A stretch of DNA of 64,000 nucleotides. Source: Cymodocea nodosa. Its lineage: Eukaryota; Streptophyta; Magnoliopsida; Alismatales; Cymodoceaceae. Positions 49,001 through 61,100 of this stretch are shown here, piece after piece. The notes below the pieces were generated by a model that was not told where the DNA came from, searched no databases, and saw only the letters and a list, made by a program, of their open reading frames with translations. Position numbers and translations under genes: made by a program. The stretch lies in NCBI GenBank assembly GCA_036874045.1, contig CM072339.1:565501-629500 (forward strand). The letters run 5' to 3'. Position 1 is the first letter of the stretch. Each line of letters starts with the position of its first letter.

Positions 49001-52000
49001 CTTATGAATCTTATGACCATCTAAGTATATATCTTCATTATTATTCTTATTTTCATCGGATCTACATTCTATATAATTTCATTTTGCCGAACACGGGAGG
49101 CTAAAAAATCACAAAATTGATTAAACACAGTGGGCTTTTTAAATGAACTTTGAACTGTAAAAGCACAGCATATGAATCGTTCTGTAGGAGAAAGTCATTG
49201 AAAACTTGCCATAACAGTCGGATAAGTTGAGATCTGCCACATCCTGAAGCATTGATTGGCGATTATGCACATGCCTTACAGCATCTGGTGGGTCAAGCAC
49301 AGTTACTTCTGGATGTTGCTCCCGATAAACCTTTAATGAACGATGGAAGAATCAGAACATAAATCAAATTCACAGAAAGGGAAAACTAATTTCATCTAAA
49401 ATTTTTATTGGTGGGAAAATAGAAAGTAAATCCATTTGAATAGCCTATCATCAGATATATCAGTAAAATAGTTTACAAAGCCACTACTTAATGAGGAAGT
49501 ATATGTTAACATCAGATGTGTAACCAAATACAAAAAATGGCATTTGTCAAAGAAACAAATAGTAACATTTTTATCTGTTTCAAAGGAATTTCATATAACA
49601 AACCAAAATCTATAAAAAGGAAATGAATGAGAACAACCATTTTTCAGCTCATATCAAACATACTTTTTAAATTCATATACATGCACCAGCTAAATACACA
49701 CCTGTTCTTCCCCCCCACACAATCTAAGTTTTATGATAGCACAAAAGAAAGCAAACTAATAACTCTTTTTTTTAATTCATAAAATATCTATGACCATGAG
49801 ACAAGATAAATCCAAGATTATAAAATAAATTTATAATCATGTGCTTGATAATTGAAAATTAATTTATTTATAAGGCTCTGGAAACAATGTTTTCCAACAA
49901 AAATAACCAAGAAGTCTGCCAAAATGGATAAAACATTTGAGGAACAATTATTGTCACGTCACTTAATAGTTTGTAAGTTAGCATTATATTCTCTCATTTT
50001 GTGATTGAGTGACCTAAATTTCAACTAATTTGTTTTCTATTTGTCACTTTCTTTTTCTTACTCATCTTCTTGTCAAACATTTGAATTCATTGTTTCTTTC
50101 AAAATTACATTTAATTTTGAAAGCAATCAAAAAATTTTCTACACTTAAGATAGAAGATGGGTCAATATAATTGTAGAAGTTGCATGGTTGACCATCATGA
50201 ATGCAGCAATTGAGAAGGTTTCGATGGGTCAATACAATACTATGGTAGCATTTGAAATTGATTTTAGAAGTCTAGATTATGGTAAAATTGTAATTCTTTA
50301 TCAATTTCTATGTAATGAAAATCATGAGATTTTAGGTCACTGTATGAAATCTGTTTGAATCTTTCTTGATTCTATTTCAATTTAAAATCAGATTTTATGT
50401 TATGAAAGAGTATAATATGAAATTTTGAAAATCAATTAAAATTAAATTCTTTCTTGATTCTATGATTCTAGAAAAATAAACTATATAAAAATATTTAAAA
50501 TCTTTATGTTCTCCTACGAATTTATCATTTTAACAGATTTGGGAACAATTTTCTTAAAGTTGTGATTACACAAAATCCAAGACTTTTAAAATCAATTTCA
50601 AATGGAACCTAACATACCTGTTGATAATACAATTTAAGGAATTTGATAATGATACATATGAAAGAAGAATCTAAGGTATTTTATGAGTCTTGCATTTATA
50701 TCAACATGTTTGAATGAAACATTATCATAAATTGACAATACATTCAAATTTATTATTTCACAGATGATGAATGATGAGTTATCAACCTATATGTTACAGT
50801 AAAATTTTAATAAAAGGCAAACTGCTTCAAAAGTGATGTTTCTAGCAAATATGTTTAAAAAACTCACCTCAAGAATTTGGCACCACTCTTTTCCAGATAA
50901 CTAGAGAAAAATATAAGAAGAAAATGGTTAGAATAACAATGGTAGTTCTACAATAGTAGAGGTTCAAGCAACAAAATACATCTAAATTAACTGTAGCATA
51001 TGATTAACTTGCATTTTGTGGGAATGATCAATTGATAAGTAAGCCAACAAACTAGCTTTATTGATCATAGTTATGCACTAACACTGCTTGATTAATTAAA
51101 GAAAATGGAATAAAAATGTATAACCTTGTGCAGAACAATGTCAAAAGGTCCTTGATCTGAAAGAGGCTTGCTCAAATCTATTGCTATAAAAAGAATCCCC
51201 TTCTTCCTGTAACACGAATTTGAATTTTACTTGTAAAAATTCATGAAAAAAATATAGCACCCTGTAATGATCATCAACAGGTAATCAATTTGTGCTACCT
51301 GAGAACACGATCTATGGCTTTATGGGGGACTTATGAATTATGGATGTTAAATTGAATCATCTTGGAATTTTAAACTAAATAGCAAAAACACAATGAAATG
51401 GTACTTCAGCTCAAGAACATAAATAAGAACAATAAAAGCCCATAAACCCATGGCAAACCATGTAAAACCATGGGCTAAACACTAAACTAAGAAAAAACAT
51501 GAACTTCCTTGCTTGCTTTAGAAATTTTAAAAAAAGGAAGCTAGTGGTACATTGGAGGGTAAAAAAATTCATCATGCTTTTACGTATCCCACAGAGTTGA
51601 TGAGATCAGATAAGATGGAAAATTCGTCATTGACCATATGACGACAGTAGATGCATCATGCTTAAACTTTTAAGTGCTATTATTCGAGCTTCAATAAAAC
51701 ATTATTGAGTACAGAAGCCCAATGTCATTACCCTTGCTTCCTCGAATACAGAAGCCCAATGTCATTTTTAATTCATCACATGGTACTGATCCTGTATTTG
51801 TAATAGAATCTAAATTTATGAAGGCAGTATTAGTTAATGAAAAGACGTCAAGCAAAATGGCTTATCTAATTGATGTTGGATGGCATACAACAAATCGAGT
51901 CAACTTAAATAATACAGTTGCAATATTCTAAGGAGCACTCGTTAATCAAGAAAGTAGCTAGCCCATTCAATTACAAAGTAGGAAGACCCTTCACATCAAC

Positions 52001-52783
52001 TTCAAGAGATTCCCCCTTCCGTAGTATGATGGCAGATTGAAACGAAATTCATTCAACAAAAGAATCTAAAAGCAAATGGAATCTTGGATAGTTAAATCAC
52101 AAAACAAGAAAGCGTAAGGTACATAGTTGGGAAAGCGGGGAACGAACAGAAAGTACAAGCAAAGGACCACAAGAATTAACAGTGCATAAAAGTAAAAGAC
52201 TAGTCTTTTTTTTTCAATGAAAGTGACAAAAAAGGCCATTTTCCGCACACGACAGGTACGTACATCGTGGACGCACTATCCAAATAAAAATTGTACGCCT
52301 TATCAATATCTTCAGTGCGTATCCCTCAAGAGTAATCGCTATCCAGAACAAAGAAGGAAAGGTAGAAAACACCACCAACGCAGAGGAGAAAAATGCACAA
52401 AACACCGAAACCATCCTCCCTAACTACACGAGAAAATAGGAGCAACCAACTACACGACGAGACGTAATTTCCAGATTTTCATTAAAAACGCCCATCTCAC
52501 GAGCCAGACCACCAACAAATGAGTGACTCTTTCAACATGATCCTAAAAGCCGAACGAAAACGTAAAATTTATATCGCATACATTATCAATATCTCTCTCA
52601 TTCAAAAGCATACCTCGCCAATTTCTGAAGCTTCGGCTTGAGAAAACTCTTGACCTTCTTCGTCGTTAGAGCATATCCGACAACAAGCTTACTTCGCTGC
52701 TGCTGTTGCTGTTGTTGCTGCAGCTGTTGTTTCCCATCCTCATTCCCGAATGGCATTTCCCCTACGAATCTCAACGGTCCCAT
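46065..52783 (-). CDS. ITPK: Inositol 1,3,4-trisphosphate 5/6-kinase / inositol-tetrakisphosphate 1-kinase (ITPK)
   Basis: Ten exons on the - strand: 52614-52783, 51125-51206, 50868-50900, 49210-49330, 47731-47823, 47004-47123, 46742-46918, 46555-46610, 46388-46472 and 46065-46153. They total 341 residues with every junction in frame. The start is the first ATG after an in-frame stop. After a poly-Gln run come [59 protein letters not shown], the [17 protein letters not shown] segment and the metal-binding FNIDII and [16 protein letters not shown]. These are diagnostic of the plant ITPK ATP-grasp kinases that phosphorylate inositol phosphates on the route to phytate and inositol pyrophosphates. 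Introns 4, 5 and 9 appear to start with GC. The exon structure fits the ITPK2/3-like group. Cytosolic or nuclear location is inferred. Confidence 0.93.
48040..49190 (-). mobile_element. RTE-type LINE reverse-transcriptase relic in ITPK intron 4
   Basis: Translated on the - strand in broken frames, the intron gives pieces typical of the C-terminal part of plant RTE-like LINE polymerases: [15 protein letters not shown], then [20 protein letters not shown], followed lower down by [15 protein letters not shown], a match to CWA-----IHKM and finally ENWLK-FSHI with APIGR-like IGR. These follow the family order leading through the thumb to the C-terminus. Stops and frameshifts are frequent, so the element is dead. 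It is in the same orientation as the host gene. Confidence 0.65.
48672..49205. repeat. About 270 bp tandem duplication inside the LINE relic
   Basis: Segments 48,672-48,942 and 48,943-49,205 are direct copies: each runs from TTATAAGTT-ACCA through TATTCTTATTTTCAT and CTTTTTAAATGAACTTTGAAC to GTTCTGTAGGAGA. A partial third copy of the left portion begins near 48,430. The right copy ends just next to the GC donor of ITPK exon 4. Confidence 0.75.
52696..52732 (-). repeat. Poly-Gln-encoding CAG/CAA repeat in ITPK exon 1
   Basis: The coding strand carries a mixture of CAG and CAA codons giving [11 protein letters not shown] shortly before the conserved ITPK fold. Poly-Gln tracts of this sort vary easily in length between alleles. 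Confidence 0.9.
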
Positions 52784-54340
52784 ACAAACCGCATCCACAA
52801 AAGCAAACGAGAGACGAAGAAAAAAGCAATTTTATGCAATCCAACTATATCCAATCGACCTCAAATTGCAACCAACCGAACGGGAATCCGGATCGAACAC
52901 AATCATCGAAATTAGGGGAAAATCACGACTGCGAGCAGGAATTGCAAGACCCGAAAATTTTCAAACGACGACAAAGGCGGCGGAGGAGGAGGAGGGGAGA
53001 GGAGGAGAGAGGTGTTTAGCAAGGTGGGGGTGGCGAAGAAAGAGAAACCCAGGCTTCGGCGGGCCCATTTGTAGATGGTGGAAGTGAGAATCGTTTGACG
53101 AAAATGTTCCCATCCTCGCCAGAAAATTACACGTTTGGTGTCATTCGTCTAAAATACTTTTTAAATATAAAAAAAATGAAACGCATTTTTCAGTGTATAA
53201 CGACGCGTTTCTTATAATTTGCTTTCCTAATCGGAATCCCGAAGTTGAACTTATTCACATAATTCACGTGCAGCAATAACGCGAAAACAATCGTACAATG
53301 AAATCCCGCGGAAGTATCGCTGTACCCATGAATAAGTGGAAGAGCATGGGCAATTTCGTCCGCACATGGATAAGATCAAATGACCAAAACGCAATTCCCT
53401 TTTTGCCCTTCCCTTTCTATTTCTTCCGGGCTGTCATGCCCTTCTGCACCCCCCCCCCCCCCCCAACCCCTGCGCGCGCAAGCCGACCTCGTCCGCATGC
53501 ACGACTTGCACTTTGTTTAAACCCAATCATGACTATTAATGTTGAAACGTGCATCTTCAGTTTAAAATTAATCATGACTTTCCGGCAGAAAATCTTATTG
53601 AACATTGTCATCTTATTAAAATATAAAACTAATTAAATGGCGTTTTTCATTATCTGCATACAATAATGCGTCAAATGTCATTCCATTTCTGATACAAAAC
53701 TGTTCGAAGATTTAATTATCCAGAACAGTACAGGGTTGTGCGGATTTGCAGAGATATTTTTTTGGGCTGATGGGGGTGGACAATGGATTGTGATCTGCAA
53801 CCTGCAAGGGAGTGTGAGTGGATGAGCTTTCAGCGTAAGATATTGGGTCCATGTTCCTAGATTTTGTTTCTTGTTTAAATCAATTTGATCGCCATGGTAG
53901 AGAGAAGCTGTTTCGGTGTCACGTAGAAAGTGATATACGTATATATGTCAATTATCAATGCATACTTATCCAGTTATCAGACGTGTGTAATCTTATGACG
54001 TTCACCATGGCCATATCCTATCTTAACTGGTGTCAATTCGATCTTCTCAGACACAGACAAAGCAAGCTGCACGGCACAGCCCTCACATCAAATTCAAATA
54101 GCCAGAAACTAAATAGCTTTCTTTTTCAGCAACTTCTTGGTCGCTCATATTGATAATGCTTTTATCTGAATCTGAAGCCGAAACTTTCTTTCAAGGGTCT
54201 TGTTAGACGAGAAGATCCGGTACGTGCTGTTTTATATTTAATTACCAGCATCGTTGGTGAACCATCTTCCTTTCTGTTTATTCTATTGTTTTTTTTTTGA
54301 GCCCCCCATCCAAAAAAAAAAAAAAAAAGGCCACAAGCAT

Positions 54341-54341
<1 letters not shown>

Positions 54342-54371
<30 letters not shown>
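54342..54371. repeat. (CA)15 microsatellite
   Basis: Fifteen CA units preceded by a poly-A run at 54,312-54,328. Confidence 0.92.
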
Positions 54372-54375
<4 letters not shown>

Positions 54376-54889
54376 TGTAACAGTTCTTGCAGGTTTTTGG
54401 GAGGTGTAACAACAGTCTTATACCTTGTCAAGCTGTATCCGCAACAACATGCTCTTTTCGTCTAATATATATCACATATGAATTAAGAAGAAGAATCCGT
54501 AGGTCATGATGCGTGTGTCGATATCGATCCTAGATTCGTTCTCGTTCACATGCATCCAGATTTTGTCCTCCACCACCCCGTGAAGCCGTGAGCTGTGTGT
54601 CTGTACGTCCTTCAGAAACGGCGCAAGGCCAGAGGATGATTCCGTAACCCCAACCTCAAACAGCCAGGTCGATCAAGGACAAGACAAGTCATGACTGAGC
54701 ATGTGCCGTGCTCCGTCCGTTGATTAGATTCGCTTCTTGGCGTACATGCCATGGTCAGGAGCTGTCCGGCTTGGACATGACTCGATGAGCAGTGGAAAGA
54801 GAGTGAAATTTCTGAAACTACCGGCCCTCGATCGTACGTGTGGTGTAAGTAGGAGGGAGGGAAGAAGTAGATTTGATCTGTGAAGAGCA

Positions 54890-54950
54890 GCCGCCGGCCA
54901 TTAATCTCGGTACCGGCCGCCGGCCATTAATCTCGGTACCGGCCGCCGGC
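54890..54950. repeat. 26 bp GC-rich tandem repeat
   Basis: Two perfect copies of a 26-base unit (54,890-54,915 and 54,916-54,941) built from GCCGCCGGCC and ATTAATCTCGGTACCG, followed by the first nine bases of a third. The GC-rich part can pair with itself. It sits in a GC-rich island inside AT-rich DNA. Confidence 0.9.
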
Positions 54951-56502
54951 AGTCCGATCCCGACCATAAAACATATTGCCTTCATGTTACGAGTTTACGA
55001 ATACCTGATTTTTTTTCGTCTAATTAATTAACTCTGCAAAAATAATAAAAGATCTTAAATTTGAACTAAAAAATATTATCAATATAAAAATAGGTTATTT
55101 ATGTTAAGGTATATTTAGTTATTGGTAATTTTCACGGCCCTAAAGTCTAATTGAATTACGTTCTTTAATTAAACTATGATACTCCAATTTTTTATCATTA
55201 CAAACTTTAAAAGTTGAATATGTTTTTTTTTGGACGTCACTCAACTAACTACGTACGCATAAATTTAAATGATAAGATCAACTATTTATATAATCCCAAA
55301 ATTAGTTTACGTTTAATTACCAAATATTAAAATTTGGTTATGTAACATAATTCCATTACGTTAAAATTACAATCAACCAAATGAGATGTTACATGATCAT
55401 AATTTGGAAATTCCCTGCTATCCTTGGATGTCCTTAATCACTAAATTAATCCTCTCTGCGTTATAGATGTTCTTCATGCATGGAAATGTGTATGACCATT
55501 TACAGATATCAATATTAATTATGCACTTGAGGAGGCGTTAAAAATATTTTTAACAATAACATTAATAATTTTTTATGATAGTAAAAAAACGTTAGTACAA
55601 ACTGTACCGGTGACAAAGATAATGACCATTTTCTGCCAAATATAGTCCACCAGGGGATTTGACCAGGCATATTTTGTGAAATTCAAACTATTAGATCGTA
55701 ATGATTTATCCATAAGTTTTATACGTAGTGTACGATTTGGATGGTACAACAATTTCGAGGTTTTTTTATAAAATACTTTTCGTCAACTTGGATTATAATT
55801 GTATCGTAATTAATAGCAAGACATGGATATTTCGTAATAATTGCATGCGATCTATGTGTGGTTTACGCATTTTCTCATAGATAATATACAAGATAATCTT
55901 CACATGGAATGGCAGACGTACATAAGCATGGCATACATAAAACCCATCAATAATAGATAATGTAATTGATATTCTCTTATATTATAATACACCATAAAGT
56001 AAGAATTTTGGATTTAAATCTAATTAAAGAAATACAATAATATTATAAAAAAAAATTGTGAAACCCTATCATGCACGTGTGTTATATGAAATGCATTATA
56101 TATGTTTATATCACAATTATTAAATCGACTGAGAGCAGCTGTACCTGTAGTTCCATTGAAGTTCAAATCTTTGGTTTTAATATCATTCAATTCACTAATC
56201 AAGAACTCAATTCTGGTTGACATGGATTTAATTTCCCAAATTATGGGCATGAATGCTTAAAAACATATAATAATGTATTAATTAAATAGGAGAGAAAGAT
56301 ACCTTAAAAGAGAGGTTGTACATTTAAAATTTGAATTTTATAAAATTTAAATTTTGACAGAATTTGAAATTTAAATATTTATATATATTTAAAAATTTAA
56401 TAGAAATTAAAATTTAGATATTTATGCATATGATAGAATTGATTAAAATTGATTTTTATTTAATAAAATTTTTAAGTAATAAATTGAAGTAATTAGAGAA
56501 AG

Positions 56503-56782
56503 CTCTTTCTCTCCCTCTCTCTCTCTTTATCACACACACACTCTCTCTCTTTCTCTTCCTCTCTCTCCCTCCCTCTTTGTCACCCTTCCTCTCTCTCTCT
56601 CTCTTTGTCACCCTCTCTCTCTCTCCCTCTCCCTCTCCCTCTTCCTCTCTCTCTCTTTCTCTTCCTCTCTCTCTCCCTCCCTCCTTGTCACCCTTCCTCT
56701 CTCTCTCTCTCTCTCTCTCTTCCTTGCTCCCTCTCTCTCTCTTTCTCTTCCTCGCTCCCTCTCTCTCTCTCTCTCTCCTTTT
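56503..56782. repeat. 280 bp polypyrimidine (CT)n tract
   Basis: Almost pure CT repeats on the + strand, interrupted by CCCT blocks, one CA run (56,533-56,541) and three TTGTCACCC-like phrases that suggest internal tandem duplication. Open frames on either strand (Ser/Leu/Pro or Arg/Glu repeats) are artefacts of the repeat. Confidence 0.92.
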
Positions 56783-58190
56783 CCAACAATCTCATCGTAA
56801 CATTTTATAAAAGTTAAGCACATAAGTGAAAGATATAAGAGAGGGAATGACAAGCAAGATAAAATTTAATTTCTGACCTTTTGAGCTTAAAAAGTAAATT
56901 TTGAGATTTACTAAAGAGATAGAATGTACAAACAACTCTTTTGTAAAATTGGATGAAAAATATAAATTTTTTTTTCATTTCCGTCCAATTTCATGTGCAT
57001 AAACCCTTTCTAAATGGTTAGCTAACTTGATCTGATATATTATTTACATTTTCTCCATCTTTTTTTTGTGTTATCTAGATTTTTATTCACCAAAGTAATG
57101 TAAATAAATAACAAGTTATCATAATAATTTCTTCTGTCTTCAGAATTGTAACGTACGTACCAAGGGTTTTATCATGGACTTAAACCGTCTCCTCTAAGTC
57201 CATCTTCCACGTACTCTTAGAATTTAATTTCTCTACACTTTCTCTGTAATTAATGCCACCTCTACAAGCTAACATTAATGGCAAGTCTTTCATACACTTT
57301 GGTAAATATGTAAATGAGATCTTAAAGAAAGAGATGGCTCGGTTACTTCGGGTGAATGTTGGTACATCTACCTTTAATTAATTACTTGAGTAGTTATATG
57401 TCTCAAAAGGAACCGTTCAATCGTGTGAAAAAGAAGCTCCAAGATAGGGTGGATCGAATTAAGGAAGGCAAGCTAAAAACCCTTTCCCATGCAGGTAGGA
57501 CTAACCTAAATTAGGATGGCATCATTAAGTCAAAATTAACGTAAAAAGCTAAGTGCAATATTCTGATATTTCTTATGCATCGTCTGCCAAGAGTGAGTGA
57601 AAGGTTTGCTTGATGAATTGGAATATGTTGTCTTCCCTTAATTTACCCAGAATTTGAGAGACTTCGACATGGTAAATCCCGCTTTATTCACTGAAACATG
57701 CATGGTAGAGATTGTAATATCGCCCTACAATTAATTGATACTCTTCTGTTTCATCAATACATACTTGAGATTCAAAAAAAATGAGTTTGAGATCGTAACA
57801 AGGAACTCCCAAAGGATTTTACGAGTACTACGAGCACTTATGCTGCACCCAACCTCCTGCAGGCCATTTCCAACACTGCACTTATACTGCACAAAGAGTC
57901 ATTCTTGTTTGAATGCAAACTATCACATAATATTTAACCTACAAGACAAAGCTGAACAGATTTCTCAAACTTCCATCAATATCTTGCGTGTCATCTTGTT
58001 TCAATTCTTCGATTGCTGCTTTTGTACGTAATCATCTTGCCGCCCCATGCAGCCGTTCAATCGCCACGCCGGCTAAATAATAATAATAATTATTATTATT
58101 AATTTTTTCTTCGAAATCTCCATTTTTTATTAATTTCTTTCCACTCGCCGGGAGAATGGGATTCTGCGTTTGATCGCACGGAGGCCCAAA

Positions 58191-61100
58191 ATGGCGACCT
58201 TGCAGACCGGGAGGCTGGTGTTCTCCCCGCTCGTGGCCTTTCCGCGACCGGCGGTTTCGACCACGAGAGCCCCGTCTCTCCGCTGCAGACTCACCGATGA
58301 CGACGACGACGGCGCGGGCTCCACCGGTGAGCAGTTGGGACAGGAAGATCCGATTTTGATGTTGGTCGTTTGGTGTTCATGGTTGGATGTTGTTGCCGTT
58401 GCAGGGAAGGAAGAGCCAGCGGAGTCGCTGTTCATGAAGGAGCTGAAGAGAAGAGGCATGAGTGCGCGGCCGAGAATGGACGAAAAGACAGCGGAGAGGT
58501 TGGTCGAGGTGGAGATGGAGGGGGATCGAGGAGGTGAGAGAACAGGCGGCGGGGAGAAGGCGAACGGTGGTGTGGCCTCGGCAGAGTACGAAAAGGAGCT
58601 CGAGGGCCAGAGAGAGCGGTCGATGGGGCTAAACAGCGAGGGACTTGAGGTCCGTGGGGATTCGTTGGTTTATCTTCTGCAGATTTTGATTGATTAGGAA
58701 GGAATTTGAGGAGACTTTTTGCATTTGATATGCCCTGCGTGCTGAAATTTGGCGGCTGATGCTATTTCCTTGTAGGGTTTGATTCCGCGAGCGAAGTTGC
58801 TTCTGTCGCTTGGAGCGACATTCTTCTTGAGCTTTGGACCTTTGATACTGGTTACCGTCGGTGCCTTCTCGGCTCTCTACTTGGTAAGATTTTTCTTTTT
58901 GCTCGCTTCCTTCGCTGCAACTTTTTAGAAGAAGATTTGCTTCATTAGGTTCTCTGTAAATAATGGCTGTATATTATTTCTGTATGTCATTGAGTAAACC
59001 AACAAATCAATTGATGTCTTAGCCCTACCATGTCTGATTGGCATGGGAAATAGACAATGAAATGGAGCTCATAGTTAAAAAGGCAATCAACGGAGTTGGT
59101 ACTGTTGCAAATTCCCAATTTATTGAGAATCTAGCTTACAAGAGATCAGTAAAAATAAATTTTTAGATAGTCCTCAAGCCTTCGAAGAATTATTATCATC
59201 CGTGTATTTGGGGATTGTAATGCAAATGGAGAAGTAGGCTGCAAAGCCCACCATTTTCAGCACTTGAGATTTTAGATTTTATCACAGATGGTCTGGTTCT
59301 GTTAATCTAGTTAAGCATAATTGGAAACTTACGGACAGATAATATGATTCCAGAAAACAGTGTCCTATGCAATTGCTCAAAATTAGTTGCTACTAAAATT
59401 TGCTAATCTGCCGTAGGGAATAGGTTTATGGAGAAAACAATGGTGATATTGGTTGAACCTGCCATTAATATACCCTGCGGGCAAACAACATAAGTGGTTA
59501 CAACTTGCAATATGTTAAAGAAAAAGAGTCTTAGAAGAAGAAAAAAATATTGAAGAAGGAAAATGATTAAATGTGAAACTGCTATATAATTATGAAGATT
59601 TTGATAATGGTAATGTTTCTGCCTGGGTTCAAACTCAGGTATCCTTCCGTTGAAGTAGAGAGGAGGCAAAACCACACTACCATTCTTTCTTCTTTCATTA
59701 TTGTTATGAAGATTCACACTTCATTTTTCTAGAGCCACAAAATGCATTTTTCTAGAGCCACAAAATGCATTTTTCTACTTCAGTTGGGCATGCAACCTCC
59801 ATACCTCTACTTCTTTTTTGTGTATATGCATGTTTCCTTCCAATGTCAGGTAAATAAAATTTTATATTGACAAAATATTCTAGATCTCATGCACGTGGTA
59901 CCTTGGATTGGAATTTTTAATTGAATGACTATAACATATTCCCTTGAGGTTGTCATTGTTCTGTATCTTTATTTGACTTTCTGAGAACACCCTTGTGTTT
60001 TTGTCCTTTTGATCAAATTAAAAGCTAGTTTCTTAAGTATTGGCTTGCCTATTTGACGTATTTGTGTGTGGTAGTTGATAAGGATAACTTTAACTCTGTT
60101 GATTTTAATGCTTTCAATGATCAAAATCATCTAGATTTTTTTAACCAAACACGAGTAGTTTTAGATTTTGCATAAAAGTGTCGAGATTCCTAACTGTAAT
60201 TCACAAAAATCATATTTTTGTGAAGTGCATGGTCCCATGCTTTTTTTTATTCTCTTAACATAGCACAATCTATTGATTCTACTTTTTTTTAAGGAATCAC
60301 CTGCTAGAATCAGATTTTTACTCAAAATCATCTAAAGAGTCCATTAATGTACTAAAACTTGGCTAATGTTAATTTCATAGTTTCATAGTGGACTGAAGTG
60401 ATAAAGTGAGCTTTAATAGATGCTTCAGCTGCTTTTCCTATCACCCTTTATTTGATTTATTTATGCTTTATAAATAGATTTCAAGATAGACATTTTTGTG
60501 CTTGTTACTCACGAGTCTTAATGGACGTGTTCTAGGATTATTCAGACTGCTGGAAATTTTTCTCTATGTATTTTATGGTTGTCCATCCTATTCCTAACAT
60601 TTTTTTCACTTGATGTAAATTCTTTATCTCTTCCATAACAATCAAATGTAACATAGCACTCTCCAGTGAATTTGGATTACTCTTTCCTTTCGGTAATGGA
60701 AATGATGCTACCGGTTTTTTTTTTTTTTTAATTAATTTACTGTTATATTTAGATCATTTGATTTTTGAAAATGGATCATTGTCTAGTTTTTTTTTTTAAC
60801 ACGGGCTAACAAGTGAATGATGGATGTTGGGAAAAGATTCTAAAGATCATTCCCACATTAGGGGGGCACTGGTTTGCAATAGTGTATTAGTAGCCCATAT
60901 AAGCAGAATTAGGCACGTTTCATTCCTCTAGGTTCATGGATGGAAAGGTTTTCCTTGGATTAGAAAATGAGAAGTTTACATCACAATGAAGCAATCATAC
61001 CATTATACCGAAGTTTGCGTACAGTAAGCTATTTCTGAGTCGTATTAATTGCCCAGTGCCACTTATTTGTGATTGATTTACCTTCAGCACATTAGTTTCC

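Larger units (their letters stand above)
52784..58190. other. Divergent intergenic region between ITPK and the plastid-protein gene
   Basis: The first 300 bases are presumably ITPK 5' UTR and promoter (purine-rich GGAGGAGG run at 52,980-53,010). A C-run of about 16 lies at 53,449-53,464. The remainder is AT-rich with no supported gene; tandem repeats and microsatellites are listed separately. Open frames at 53.3-54.2 kb and 57.7-58.0 kb lack domains. Confidence 0.5.

Noticed and set aside
56577-56853. Open frames in the CT tract encoding Ser/Leu/Pro or Arg/Glu repeats
   Set aside because: They are products of the microsatellite and have no start context or flanking coding sequence.
59610-59660. 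A tRNA-like T-arm sequence around CTGGGTTCAAACTCAG
   Set aside because: No matching acceptor, D or anticodon arms can be drawn around it.
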